Program-made: the position numbers and the translations under genes
Notes under the pieces: model-generated
Told to the model about the DNA's origin: nothing
Databases searched by the model: none
Seen by the model: the letters and a program-made list of their open reading frames with translations, nothing else
Assembly (NCBI GenBank): GCA_039026235.1
Contig: JBCCMQ010000021.1
Location: 1-50,279, forward strand
DNA length: 50,279 nucleotides
Reading direction: 5' to 3'
Source of the DNA: JBCCMQ01 sp039026235
Lineage (GTDB): Bacteria; Pseudomonadota; Alphaproteobacteria; Rhodobacterales; Rhodobacteraceae
Shown: in pieces, positions 43,590-50,279 of the stretch
Position numbering within the stretch: position 1 is the stretch's first letter
How the letters are laid out: each line of letters begins with the position of its first letter

Positions 43590-43702
43590 TCTAAGCCCCC
43601 CGTTGATCAGCCCTTCGCTAAAGACCTAACGCGGCCTCTGGGTCAGGTCCAGCGGTGCCGGCACACCGGATGCGACCGGCGGTGATGACGTTAAAGGGCT
43701 TT

Positions 43703-43903
43703 CTAGTTCGCACCGCTTTCCGTCTCGGTCGCGTCAGCAAACGAGCGGTGGATGAACAGCTTGTCGCAGTAACCGCATTCGACCCTTCCGGTCGCCCGGT
43801 CGAGCGAAAGCCACACCCGCGGGTGACCCAAAGCGCCTTCGCCCCCGTCGCAGGACACACGCCATTCTGAAACAATCTCTTTCTCAGGCGGTGCGATCGG
43901 CAT
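43703..43903 (-). CDS. zf-CHCC zinc-finger protein
   Basis: A 66-residue protein with the zinc-ribbon pattern Cys-x6-Gly...His-Pro then Cys-x2-Cys, visible as SCDGGEGALGHPRVWLSLD and VECGYCDKLF. This is the zf-CHCC fold also found in the mitochondrial complex I subunit NDUFS6. In alphaproteobacteria the gene is a small conserved partner of respiratory complex I or of unknown use. AAGGAG is placed well before the ATG at 43903. It lies between polA and an ABC ATPase. Confidence 0.85.
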   Translation of the reverse strand: MPIAPPEKEIVSEWRVSCDGGEGALGHPRVWLSLDRATGRVECGYCDKLFIHRSFADATETESGAN

Positions 43904-44009
43904 ACGAGAACTCCTTGGCTACATGGTTGATCAACGGCTTCGCTCGGATTAACTCAGGCGCGGGGATACTTGATTGGACCAACCCCGGCAAGGCGAAGGA
44001 ACCCAATGC

Positions 44010-44954
44010 ATGACGGCATTTGCCGTTGAAATCGAAGGACTTCGCAAGACCTATGCCGGCAACGGCGATGGAAAAGAAGCACTTAAAGGGATCGATCTGC
44101 GCATTAAGAGGGGCAGCGTATTCGGATTGCTTGGGCCCAACGGTGCCGGTAAATCCACGCTGATCAATATACTCGCGGGCTTGGTCATTAAATCTGCGGG
44201 CAGCGTGAAGATCTGGGGCTTTGACCAGGACGTTAATCCCCGTCAGTCCCGCGCCTCGATTGGCATTATGCCGCAAGAGCTTAACCTGGATCCCTTCTTC
44301 ACGCCGCGGGCCGCGCTGGATGTTCAGGCCGGCCTGTACGGCGTGCCCAAGTCCAAGCGCCAGACGGAAGAGATCCTTGGCCTGATCGGCCTTGAGGACA
44401 AGGCCGATGCCTATGCCAGATCGCTGTCCGGCGGCATGCGCAGGCGGCTTCTTCTGGGCAAGGCGCTGGTCCACGCACCCCAGGTTCTGGTGCTGGACGA
44501 GCCGACGGCAGGCGTCGACATCGAACTGCGCCAGATGCTTTGGCAAAATGTGCGGCGCCTGAACGAACGTGGGATGACGATCATCCTTACGACCCACTAC
44601 TTGGAAGAAGCGGAAGAGATGTGCGGTGAGATCGCCATCATCGACAATGGTCAAGTGATTGCGCGGGATACCACGGCCAACCTTCTTGCCAGCATGGATG
44701 CGAAGACCCTAGTGATCTTTCCGGAAGGCAAGGCCGCCAAAGTGCGTGTGCCGGTGGGCGTGGACACATCTGTTCGCAGCGACGGGGCAATCACGTTCCG
44801 CTATCACCGTTCGCGCACCCCCGCCGATGCAATCCTGGATGCAGTGCGCGAGGCCGGCATCTCAATCCGCGACGTAACGACCGAGGACCCACATCTTGAG
44901 GATGTCTTCGTGTCATTAACGGGAAGCCAACGACAGACGGACGCCGCCGAATAG
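44010..44954 (+). CDS. ABC-2 type transporter ATP-binding protein
   Basis: The 314-residue ATPase shows Walker A GLLGPNGAGKST, the ABC signature SLSGGMRRRL and Walker B VLVLDEPTAGVDIE. The H-loop is TTHYLEEAEEM and the C-terminal region resembles the YadG/CcmA-like group that drives ABC-2 permeases. The ATG at 44010 has AAGGA nine bases upstream; an in-frame TTG at 43974 is less likely. The usual membrane permease gene (YadH-type) is not adjacent on either side, so its partner must be elsewhere or the protein acts alone. It is convergent with the HIT gene. Confidence 0.9.
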   Translation: MTAFAVEIEGLRKTYAGNGDGKEALKGIDLRIKRGSVFGLLGPNGAGKSTLINILAGLVIKSAGSVKIWGFDQDVNPRQSRASIGIMPQELNLDPFFTPRAALDVQAGLYGVPKSKRQTEEILGLIGLEDKADAYARSLSGGMRRRLLLGKALVHAPQVLVLDEPTAGVDIELRQMLWQNVRRLNERGMTIILTTHYLEEAEEMCGEIAIIDNGQVIARDTTANLLASMDAKTLVIFPEGKAAKVRVPVGVDTSVRSDGAITFRYHRSRTPADAILDAVREAGISIRDVTTEDPHLEDVFVSLTGSQRQTDAAE

Positions 44955-44962
44955 GCAGAGTT

Positions 44963-45340
44963 TCAAGCCGGTTGAAGAATACGGCCCAGTGGACGGCCAC
45001 CCACCACATGCACGTGGAAATGCGGCACCTCCTGAACTGCGGCCGGCCCGGCATTCGACAGGATCCGATAACCATCGGCGACGTCGGGCGTCACACCTGC
45101 GTCGCGGCAGACCTGAGCCACGGTCCGGTTGAAATCCACGATTTCGGCATCGGACGCCGCGCTGGCGAAATGGTCGAAGTTGACATAGCCGCCTTTGGGA
45201 ATGACCAGAACATGCACCGGCGCCTGGGGGCTGATGTCGCGGAACGCGAGTGAATGTTCGGTCTCGATCACTGTCGAATTTGGGATCTCGCCCCGCAGGA
45301 TCTTCGCAAAGATGTTCTGATCGTCATAGACGTAGCTCAC
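44963..45340 (-). CDS. HIT family protein (HINT-like)
   Basis: The 125-residue protein belongs to the histidine-triad superfamily. It begins YVYDDQNIFAKILRGEIPN, has VHVLVIPKGGYVNFDHF in the middle and the catalytic His-x-His-x-His loop HFHVHVVGGRPLG at the end. HINT enzymes hydrolyse AMP-linked phosphoramidates and aminoacyl-AMPs. It is separated by only eleven bases from the end of the GT14 gene on the same strand, which may place both in one transcript. Confidence 0.93.
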   Translation of the reverse strand: MSYVYDDQNIFAKILRGEIPNSTVIETEHSLAFRDISPQAPVHVLVIPKGGYVNFDHFASAASDAEIVDFNRTVAQVCRDAGVTPDVADGYRILSNAGPAAVQEVPHFHVHVVGGRPLGRILQPA

Positions 45341-45351
45341 GGCTCGGCTCC

Positions 45352-46929
45352 TCAGTCGACAAAGAGATGTTCGGTTGCCGCGATCTCTGTTGCCTTCTCA
45401 AGCTCGATGTCAAGGAAGGCCGCAAGCTCCTGCGCGTTCCGCTCGGCGCTGCGGTTTTCGGCCATGCGCCGATAGGCCGGAAACTGGCCACCGCGCAGGC
45501 GTTCGGATTCGTAGATAATATCGTTCCGGATGGTGGGCAGCAGCCGGTCGATCGCGTCCGGTGGTGTACCGTCGCCAACCAAACCGATCCTGCGGGCGTG
45601 TCCCGCCAGATAGGCGTCGGACATGTCGCATGAGATTTCAAGGATCCGCGTGTCGGCCCGGCTTTGGGCAAAGTCCTCGATCAGATCAAAGTCGCTCGGG
45701 TCCAGGCAAATGATCAAATGGTCGCTTTCGTAGAAATCAAACAGAAGCCCGACCAAGGCGCGCCTGTGACGCGTGCGCTTTTCCAGCGAACGCTGCAGGC
45801 CGCCGAGATCGGGAAGCGGGCTGTTTTCTTCACTGAACAGGTATTCGATCGCCGGGATGTTCGTTGTCTGGCGAACCCGATCAAGCAATCGCTTGGCGAC
45901 ATGCCATTTTTTGCACGCCACGATCATCAACGTCCGGTCCTGGCCTTTCAGCCAGTCGGTTTGCCAGAAACGCTGTCCGAACCTAAGTCCCCGCCGACCG
46001 CGTCCGCAGAGGAAGCCATGCAGCTTTTCACCTTCGTTCGCGATCTCGAACGTCACACCCGACTGACCGTAAAGCGCGTTCAGACGACTGCGAAGGTCAT
46101 CGGCCGCCGGCGAGATCTTGCGCGCGAACAGGTAATCCTGCGAAATCAGTAGATCATAGTGGTCGTTGTAGAAGGTGACCGGCATTCCGTAGTCGGTAAA
46201 CATCAGAAATGTGAGCGGCCGACAGCGGATTTCTTCTTCCGCCACAAGATGCGGAACAAGGGTCTGGAAGAAGGTTTCATCGGGGATCCAAGTGGTGCGG
46301 AAGAATCTGGCCACGTCTTTTCTGGCGCGGCAGAATTCAATGATCTTCTCGATCGTCGGACGCCGAAGGCACCACCATTGCGAGCCGATGCGCATCTGCA
46401 GGTCCGCCGGGATCTGACGGGTCAGGCCACGCTTCTTCTGCCATTCATAGGACGCATAGAACAGCCGCTTGTTCTTACGCTCGTTGAAGAAATGCCGGTA
46501 GATCAACCGGTCGGTTTTCATCCCGGTCTTGATCCAGTCGCTTTCGTAAAAGTCATAGCTTTCGATATGATCCACATCGGCTTTGTCCAAAACGCCGTGC
46601 ACGTATTCGGCCGTCTTGATCGGCATGCAATCGCCGGAGACCATGAAGAAATGCGTGGCTCGGGGAAAGGCGTCGGCGGCGGTCGTCAACGCATTGAGTG
46701 TCGCCTGAACAAGTGACCATTCACCCCAGCCACAGCGCGCGCGGCGATGTGCGAATGTCACGTGATCATTGCCGGCAAGACCTTCGCGAATCTGGTCATA
46801 ATCCTCGCGGGCGGCCCTGGCGTCAAAGTGGATCGTGACGTAGTCACCTGATGCTGTCAGCCCCCGGGCCTGCGCGACGACTGCCGCCGGGTTTTTGTGG
46901 CACAAAAGAATGTAAGCAATTTTTGCCAT
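45352..46929 (-). CDS. GT14-like beta-1,6-N-acetylglucosaminyltransferase with C-terminal extension
   Basis: The 525-residue protein starts with a GT14 (core-2/I-branching, xylosyltransferase-like) domain. Its features are IAYILLCHKNPAAVVAQ, VTIHFDARAAREDY, WGEWSLVQATLNAL and FFMVSGDCMPIK near the N-terminus, SQWWCLRRPTIEKI, and TTWIPDETFFQTL with the catalytic-type Glu. A second half of about 230 residues (RTLMIVACKKWHVAKRLLDRV; HLIICLDPSDFDLIEDFA) forms another alpha/beta domain; in Rhodobacterales this part is, as far as I know, a family-specific extension (DUF5928). It probably adds sugars to a surface glycan. It is divergent from a sulfotransferase with about 125 bases between, which supports a common pathway. 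Confidence 0.85.
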   Translation of the reverse strand: MAKIAYILLCHKNPAAVVAQARGLTASGDYVTIHFDARAAREDYDQIREGLAGNDHVTFAHRRARCGWGEWSLVQATLNALTTAADAFPRATHFFMVSGDCMPIKTAEYVHGVLDKADVDHIESYDFYESDWIKTGMKTDRLIYRHFFNERKNKRLFYASYEWQKKRGLTRQIPADLQMRIGSQWWCLRRPTIEKIIEFCRARKDVARFFRTTWIPDETFFQTLVPHLVAEEEIRCRPLTFLMFTDYGMPVTFYNDHYDLLISQDYLFARKISPAADDLRSRLNALYGQSGVTFEIANEGEKLHGFLCGRGRRGLRFGQRFWQTDWLKGQDRTLMIVACKKWHVAKRLLDRVRQTTNIPAIEYLFSEENSPLPDLGGLQRSLEKRTRHRRALVGLLFDFYESDHLIICLDPSDFDLIEDFAQSRADTRILEISCDMSDAYLAGHARRIGLVGDGTPPDAIDRLLPTIRNDIIYESERLRGGQFPAYRRMAENRSAERNAQELAAFLDIELEKATEIAATEHLFVD

Positions 46930-46977
46930 TTGCGATTTTCGGCTGCTCCTGCCGCACTATTTGACAAATAATCCTAA

Positions 46978-47000
46978 AAGGCCTTGAAAAAACAGGCCTT
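46978..47000. repeat. Inverted repeat in the GT14-sulfotransferase intergenic region
   Basis: AAGGCCT (46978-46984) and AGGCCTT (46994-47000) form a perfect dyad around nine bases, just downstream of a TTGACA (46961-46966). It could be an operator common to both divergent genes or a leader hairpin of the sulfotransferase mRNA. No good -10 box is visible at 17 bases, so the promoter call is uncertain. Confidence 0.35.
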
Positions 47001-47056
47001 CTTAACTTGAATCCCGTAAATATTCTGAAAACGGTCGCAAGACGGAGAGTGCGCCC

Positions 47057-47860
47057 TTGGGATTTCCTGGGACATGGATGACGACGAGCGAAAGTCTTGT
47101 CTATCGCGTTGTGCCGAAATGCGCCTGTTCTACCATCGGTCAGATCATGTATTTTTCGGATCACGGCGAGTTTTTCGAAGGCGACATTCATGATGCTCGC
47201 GAGGGCATGCACAAATGGGCAATCGATGACAGTCAGCCGCTCATCGAAGGCATCGTGCGCCAGCGCGGCGCCTACACCTTCACTTGCGTTCGCAACCCCT
47301 ACACCCGCATCCTAAGCTCTTTCTTCGATAAGATCTGCGGCATTCAGCGCAACGGCAGCCGGTACCGTGGAAACCTCGTGCCGCAATTGGCCCATAAGTA
47401 CGGGATCGAGGTCGAGGGCGATTTTGACCAGATCAATTCGTTCCGCAGGTTCTTGTTGTTTGCGCGCGATACGATCAAGTACCGGAAACCGATGGATCCC
47501 GACATTCACTGGTCTTCGGTGTCCGGCCATGTCGCTACGTTCATCGTCAACGGCGGCCGCTATGACAGCATCTTGCACACGGAGAATTTCAACGAAGGCA
47601 TGCGCGGTGTGTTGAGCCACGTGGAGACGCCGGTGGACGTGGATGTAGATGACGTCCCGCGCTTCAACGAAAGCGCTGAGCACGGTCCAAAACGCGCGCA
47701 CCCCGTCGAAGACTACTTTGACGATCTTTCCATGCACCTGGTCTACGAGATCTACAAACGCGACTTTCATTTGTTTCACTATGATTTTGAGAACCCGGCG
47801 AACAAGAAGCCGACGGGAGAAATCGACTTGGACGAGGTGCACGCAAAACTCGGCGGCTAG
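47057..47860 (+). CDS. Sulfotransferase family 2 protein
   Basis: The 267-residue enzyme is of the carbohydrate (HNK-1/chondroitin) sulfotransferase type. The 5'-phosphosulfate loop is RVVPKCACSTIGQ near residues 17-29, the 3'-phosphate motif is FTCVRNPYTRILSSFFDK near 75-92 and a late His-rich region is present. It would transfer sulfate from PAPS to a sugar or lipid hydroxyl. The start is a TTG at 47057 with GGAG nine bases upstream; an ATG at 47078 is an alternative, but it would leave little sequence before the PAPS loop. The divergent GT14 gene suggests a glycan acceptor. I see no PAPS synthesis gene here. Confidence 0.87.
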   Translation: MGFPGTWMTTSESLVYRVVPKCACSTIGQIMYFSDHGEFFEGDIHDAREGMHKWAIDDSQPLIEGIVRQRGAYTFTCVRNPYTRILSSFFDKICGIQRNGSRYRGNLVPQLAHKYGIEVEGDFDQINSFRRFLLFARDTIKYRKPMDPDIHWSSVSGHVATFIVNGGRYDSILHTENFNEGMRGVLSHVETPVDVDVDDVPRFNESAEHGPKRAHPVEDYFDDLSMHLVYEIYKRDFHLFHYDFENPANKKPTGEIDLDEVHAKLGG

Positions 47861-47937
47861 CAAATCGTTTGGGGGACGGCTTCGGTGGTGCTAGGCTCCG
47901 CCCATTCAATCTAAAGTCGATTTGCGAGGAAACACCC

Positions 47938-48579
47938 ATGGTCGCACTGTCACTCCTTGAAGCCGCCGATCTGGTTCAGGACTTCTACAATTCCCCCAAC
48001 CGCCCCAACGTGGTCGAAAGCATCGACCTGAACGGCGTGCAAGCCTACTTTCTGAAGCGGGATATCCTGATTATCCCCGGCACGAACGAGCTTTCGGACT
48101 GGTTCGAGTTCAACTTTGATCTCTACAACTTCACGCCGTCCGAAAGCCACGGGTTCGAGGTCGTGGCCGGAGACAGCGGTGCAAAGTACCACGCAGGCTT
48201 TCTGGAACATGCCCGGACGGTTTATGCCTTTGCGAAATCGCTGAAGCCAAAGATCATCGTGGGTCATTCCCTGGGTGCGGCATCGGCCCAGATCGTGGGA
48301 TCCAGCTTAAGGGTTCCGACAATCGCCTTTGCCTCACCACGCACGATCCGCGGCAAAGCCAATCTCCCCTGGGCGAAATTCGTTCTGAACATCTGCCGTA
48401 CCGACGATATGGTGACCCAGGTTCCACCAAAGCTGCTGGGTTTCCGGCACATCGGGCAGGTTGTCTGGATGAACCCGCAGGGGATCAACTTCTACGAAGA
48501 TCACCGGATCGATGAATACATCGAGATCATGGACGAACCTCACATTAAGCCGCACTTGCCCGAGAAATGGCCGTTCTAG
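47938..48579 (+). CDS. Class-3 lipase-like alpha/beta hydrolase
   Basis: This 213-residue protein has the lipase class 3 pattern: DILIIPGTNELSDWFEF (oxyanion side), the nucleophile elbow IIVGHSLGAASAQI with Ser near 111, IAFASPRTIRGK, and the acid/His elements RTDDMVTQVPP and YEDHRIDEYI. The ATG at 47938 has GAGGAA eight bases before it. There is no signal peptide, so it is likely cytoplasmic or membrane-peripheral. It follows the sulfotransferase by 77 bases in the same direction. The substrate (lipid, glycolipid or ester) is unknown. Confidence 0.83.
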   Translation: MVALSLLEAADLVQDFYNSPNRPNVVESIDLNGVQAYFLKRDILIIPGTNELSDWFEFNFDLYNFTPSESHGFEVVAGDSGAKYHAGFLEHARTVYAFAKSLKPKIIVGHSLGAASAQIVGSSLRVPTIAFASPRTIRGKANLPWAKFVLNICRTDDMVTQVPPKLLGFRHIGQVVWMNPQGINFYEDHRIDEYIEIMDEPHIKPHLPEKWPF

Positions 48580-48731
48580 CACAGGGCCTTACTCGGCAAA
48601 GGATGGCGGATCAGACCCCGGGCGGTGGCCGGAGAACCGGCGCCTGAGATCTTGCAGCGTTGTGCTTGGCCGTTCCTGATTGCTAGAGCCCGCAAGCAGC
48701 AGCCCTTTTCCAACGTGCCCGGCCCCGGCGT

Positions 48732-49718
48732 TCAGATTAAGCCCTCTTTCTCGAAAAGCGCCTTTACGTTGGCCTGCGGGCGCGGGCCAATGTGCCCGAT
48801 GACTTCTGCGGCGGCCACGCAGCCCATTCTGCCGCAGACCTCCAGCGGCGCGCCTGTGGCCAATCCGTAAAGAAAACCAGCCGCGAATTGGTCGCCCGCC
48901 CCGGTGGCGTCCACCGGTGTGATTTCCTGGACCGGCGCGACCGCTTCTTCGTCTTTGCGCACCAGCACAACGTCGTGGCCGGAGCGGGTGCAAACGATCA
49001 GGCCGCTTTCGGCCGCAGCCTGTTCCAGGGCCGATGAGAGCTCTGTCTGATAAAGCGATTCCCATTCCTGCTGATTGCCGATCACGTAATCCAATTCTTG
49101 GACCAGAGAGCGGAAATCATCGCGGTGGCGATCCACACAGAAGGGATCGGACAAGGTAATGCCGGCCATACCGCCCGCACTGCGGCAGCGTTCGGCGGCA
49201 CGCCGAAACGCCGCTTTGCCGTTGTCCTTGTCGAAAAGGTAACCCTCAAGAAAAACGATGCGCGTTCCTGCCGCCACATCCTCGGGAACGTCTTCGGGCC
49301 CCACATCGGACGAAATGCCCAGATACGTGTTCATCGACCGCTCGCCGTCGGGCGAGACAAAGATCATGGAACGCGATGTCGGCAAGTCGCCTTCCGCGAC
49401 CGGCGCATTCACAAAATCACACCCCACGCGCGCCATCTCATCGACGTAGAATCGCCCTAGCGCATCATCCCGCACCCGGCCCATGAAAGCCGTATGCAGT
49501 CCAAGGGCGCCGAGGCCCGCAAGGGTGTTTGCAACCGAACCTCCGGCGGCCTGCACCCGATCTTTCATGCCCGCATACAGCATTTCGCCGCGCTTTCGCT
49601 CGACAAGTTGCATGATACCCTTCTCGATCCCCATGAGGTCGAGGTAACTGTCGTCGGCTTCACTGATTACATCGACAACCGCGTTGCCGATGCCCACAAC
49701 ATCGTAAGTCTTGGTCAA
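48732..49718 (-). CDS. PfkB family carbohydrate kinase (adenosine kinase-like)
   Basis: The 328-residue kinase shows the ribokinase/PfkB layout. The N-terminus is DVVGIGNAVVDVISEADD, then AAGGSVANTLAGLGALG, the sugar loop region SMIFVSPDGERSMNTYLG, ALDGYL-type strands, and the C-terminal signature PVDATGAGDQFAAGFLYG with the catalytic Asp. The resemblance is to bacterial adenosine kinases and related nucleoside kinases. The start is the TTG at 49718, whose TTGA overlaps the nth stop and has GAGGAG eight bases upstream; the frame up to 49742 adds only unlikely residues. It is co-transcribed with nth. Confidence 0.88.
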   Translation of the reverse strand: MTKTYDVVGIGNAVVDVISEADDSYLDLMGIEKGIMQLVERKRGEMLYAGMKDRVQAAGGSVANTLAGLGALGLHTAFMGRVRDDALGRFYVDEMARVGCDFVNAPVAEGDLPTSRSMIFVSPDGERSMNTYLGISSDVGPEDVPEDVAAGTRIVFLEGYLFDKDNGKAAFRRAAERCRSAGGMAGITLSDPFCVDRHRDDFRSLVQELDYVIGNQQEWESLYQTELSSALEQAAAESGLIVCTRSGHDVVLVRKDEEAVAPVQEITPVDATGAGDQFAAGFLYGLATGAPLEVCGRMGCVAAAEVIGHIGPRPQANVKALFEKEGLI

Positions 49719-50278
49719 AAGCTCTTCTCCTCGAAGGCACAAAGGTCATTGATCAGGCAGGTACCACACAAAGGTTTGCGTGCCTTGCAGACGTAGCGGC
49801 CGTGCAAGATCATCCAATGATGGGCGTGGCGTTGAAATTCGGCCGGCACATTGTCTTCGATAGCCCGTTCGACGACGTCCACGTCCTTTCCCGGGGCAAT
49901 GCCCGACCGGTTGCCAAGCCTGAAGATATGCGTGTCGACGGCCTGTGCCGGAAAGCCCCACCACATGTTCAGGACAACATTCGCAGTCTTGCGCCCGACG
50001 CCTGGCAATGACTGCAGCGCGGCCCGGGAACTGGGCACCTCGCCGCCGTAGTCTTCAACAAGGATGCGGCTAAGCTTCATCACGTTCTTGGCCTTGTTGC
50101 GAAAAAGACCGATGGTCCTGATGTGGCCAATCAGCTTTTCTTCGCCAAGCTCCAGCATTTTATCGGGCGTGTCGGCGATGCGAAACAGGGCGTGCGTGGC
50201 CTTGTTGACGCCAGCGTCTGTCGCCTGTGCTGAAAGCGCCACCGCGACCAGCAACGTGTAGGCATTGACGTGATTAAG
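49715..50278 (-). CDS. nth: Endonuclease III (5' end cut by the window)
   Basis: This DNA glycosylase/AP lyase removes oxidised pyrimidines in base excision repair. The visible 187 residues begin LNHVNAYTLLVAVALSAQATD and contain the helix-hairpin-helix LQSLPGVGRKTANVVL with the catalytic Lys, VDTHIFRLGNR with the catalytic Asp, and the iron-sulfur loop Cys-x6-Cys-x2-Cys-x5-Cys (CKARKPLCGTCLINDLC). The frame is open to the window edge, so roughly 25-30 N-terminal residues lie outside. Its stop overlaps the TTG start of the kinase gene. Confidence 0.96.
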   Translation of the reverse strand, partial: LNHVNAYTLLVAVALSAQATDAGVNKATHALFRIADTPDKMLELGEEKLIGHIRTIGLFRNKAKNVMKLSRILVEDYGGEVPSSRAALQSLPGVGRKTANVVLNMWWGFPAQAVDTHIFRLGNRSGIAPGKDVDVVERAIEDNVPAEFQRHAHHWMILHGRYVCKARKPLCGTCLINDLCAFEEKSF

Positions 50279-50279
50279 C

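Overview
The window looks like chromosomal DNA of an alphaproteobacterium of the Rhodobacterales, most likely the Roseobacter group. The base composition is fairly GC-rich. Several families point the same way: DUF1523, DUF3775, a GT14 glycosyltransferase with a long C-terminal extension, a two-domain ALDH16-type dehydrogenase, an AcuI-type acrylyl-CoA reductase, and aerobic-type cobalamin genes cobT/cobS. I see no rRNA, tRNA, CRISPR array, insertion sequence or prophage genes. All assignments come from reading the sequence; no database search was run.

Left part (1-17 kb). The window opens inside a membrane protein whose N-terminal side is a pure Glu-Pro repeat encoded by a perfect hexanucleotide tandem repeat. 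Next come hppD (tyrosine catabolism) divergent from an Lrp-type regulator, a Kef-type K+/H+ antiporter, divergent cobT and cobS, rpe, and a tight deoC-aldehyde dehydrogenase pair (deoxyribose use: acetaldehyde to acetate). A DUF1523 membrane protein, a self-cleaving P1/S58 peptidase, a kynurenine-formamidase-like hydrolase, a succinate-semialdehyde dehydrogenase and a Crp-family regulator follow. Just after the regulator there is a perfect CRP-type operator, then about 700 bases without a convincing gene but with several strong inverted repeats. This is the best candidate for an undescribed RNA or regulatory unit.

Middle (17-29 kb). An ECF sigma factor overlaps a membrane-anchored vWA/YfbK protein. 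After a P-loop kinase there is a visibly AT-richer stretch with a secreted hydrolase, an orphan secreted protein and an AAC(6')-like acetyltransferase. A divergent heat-shock pair follows (Hsp20 with its own terminator and an RpoH-like promoter; an Hsp70-like ATPase without a substrate-binding domain). Then come two tandem secreted trypsin-like proteases sharing a C-terminal motif, and a DUF599/periplasmic protein pair.

Middle-right (29-40 kb). Five genes with overlapping or near-touching ends read leftward: moxR, DUF58, BatA/DUF4159, a vWA/amidotransferase-like membrane protein, and a GNAT enzyme. This is a MoxR-vWA type chaperone/envelope operon. To its right lie DUF1285, an atypical SDR with DUF2798, YdeI, acuI, YegP and DUF3775.

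Right end (40-50.3 kb). Here are polA, a zf-CHCC zinc-ribbon protein, an ABC ATPase with no adjacent permease, a HIT protein, a GT14 glycosyltransferase divergent from a sulfotransferase followed by a class-3 lipase-like protein (possibly a surface-glycan locus), and a PfkB/adenosine-kinase-like gene whose TTG start overlaps the stop of nth, which is cut by the window edge.
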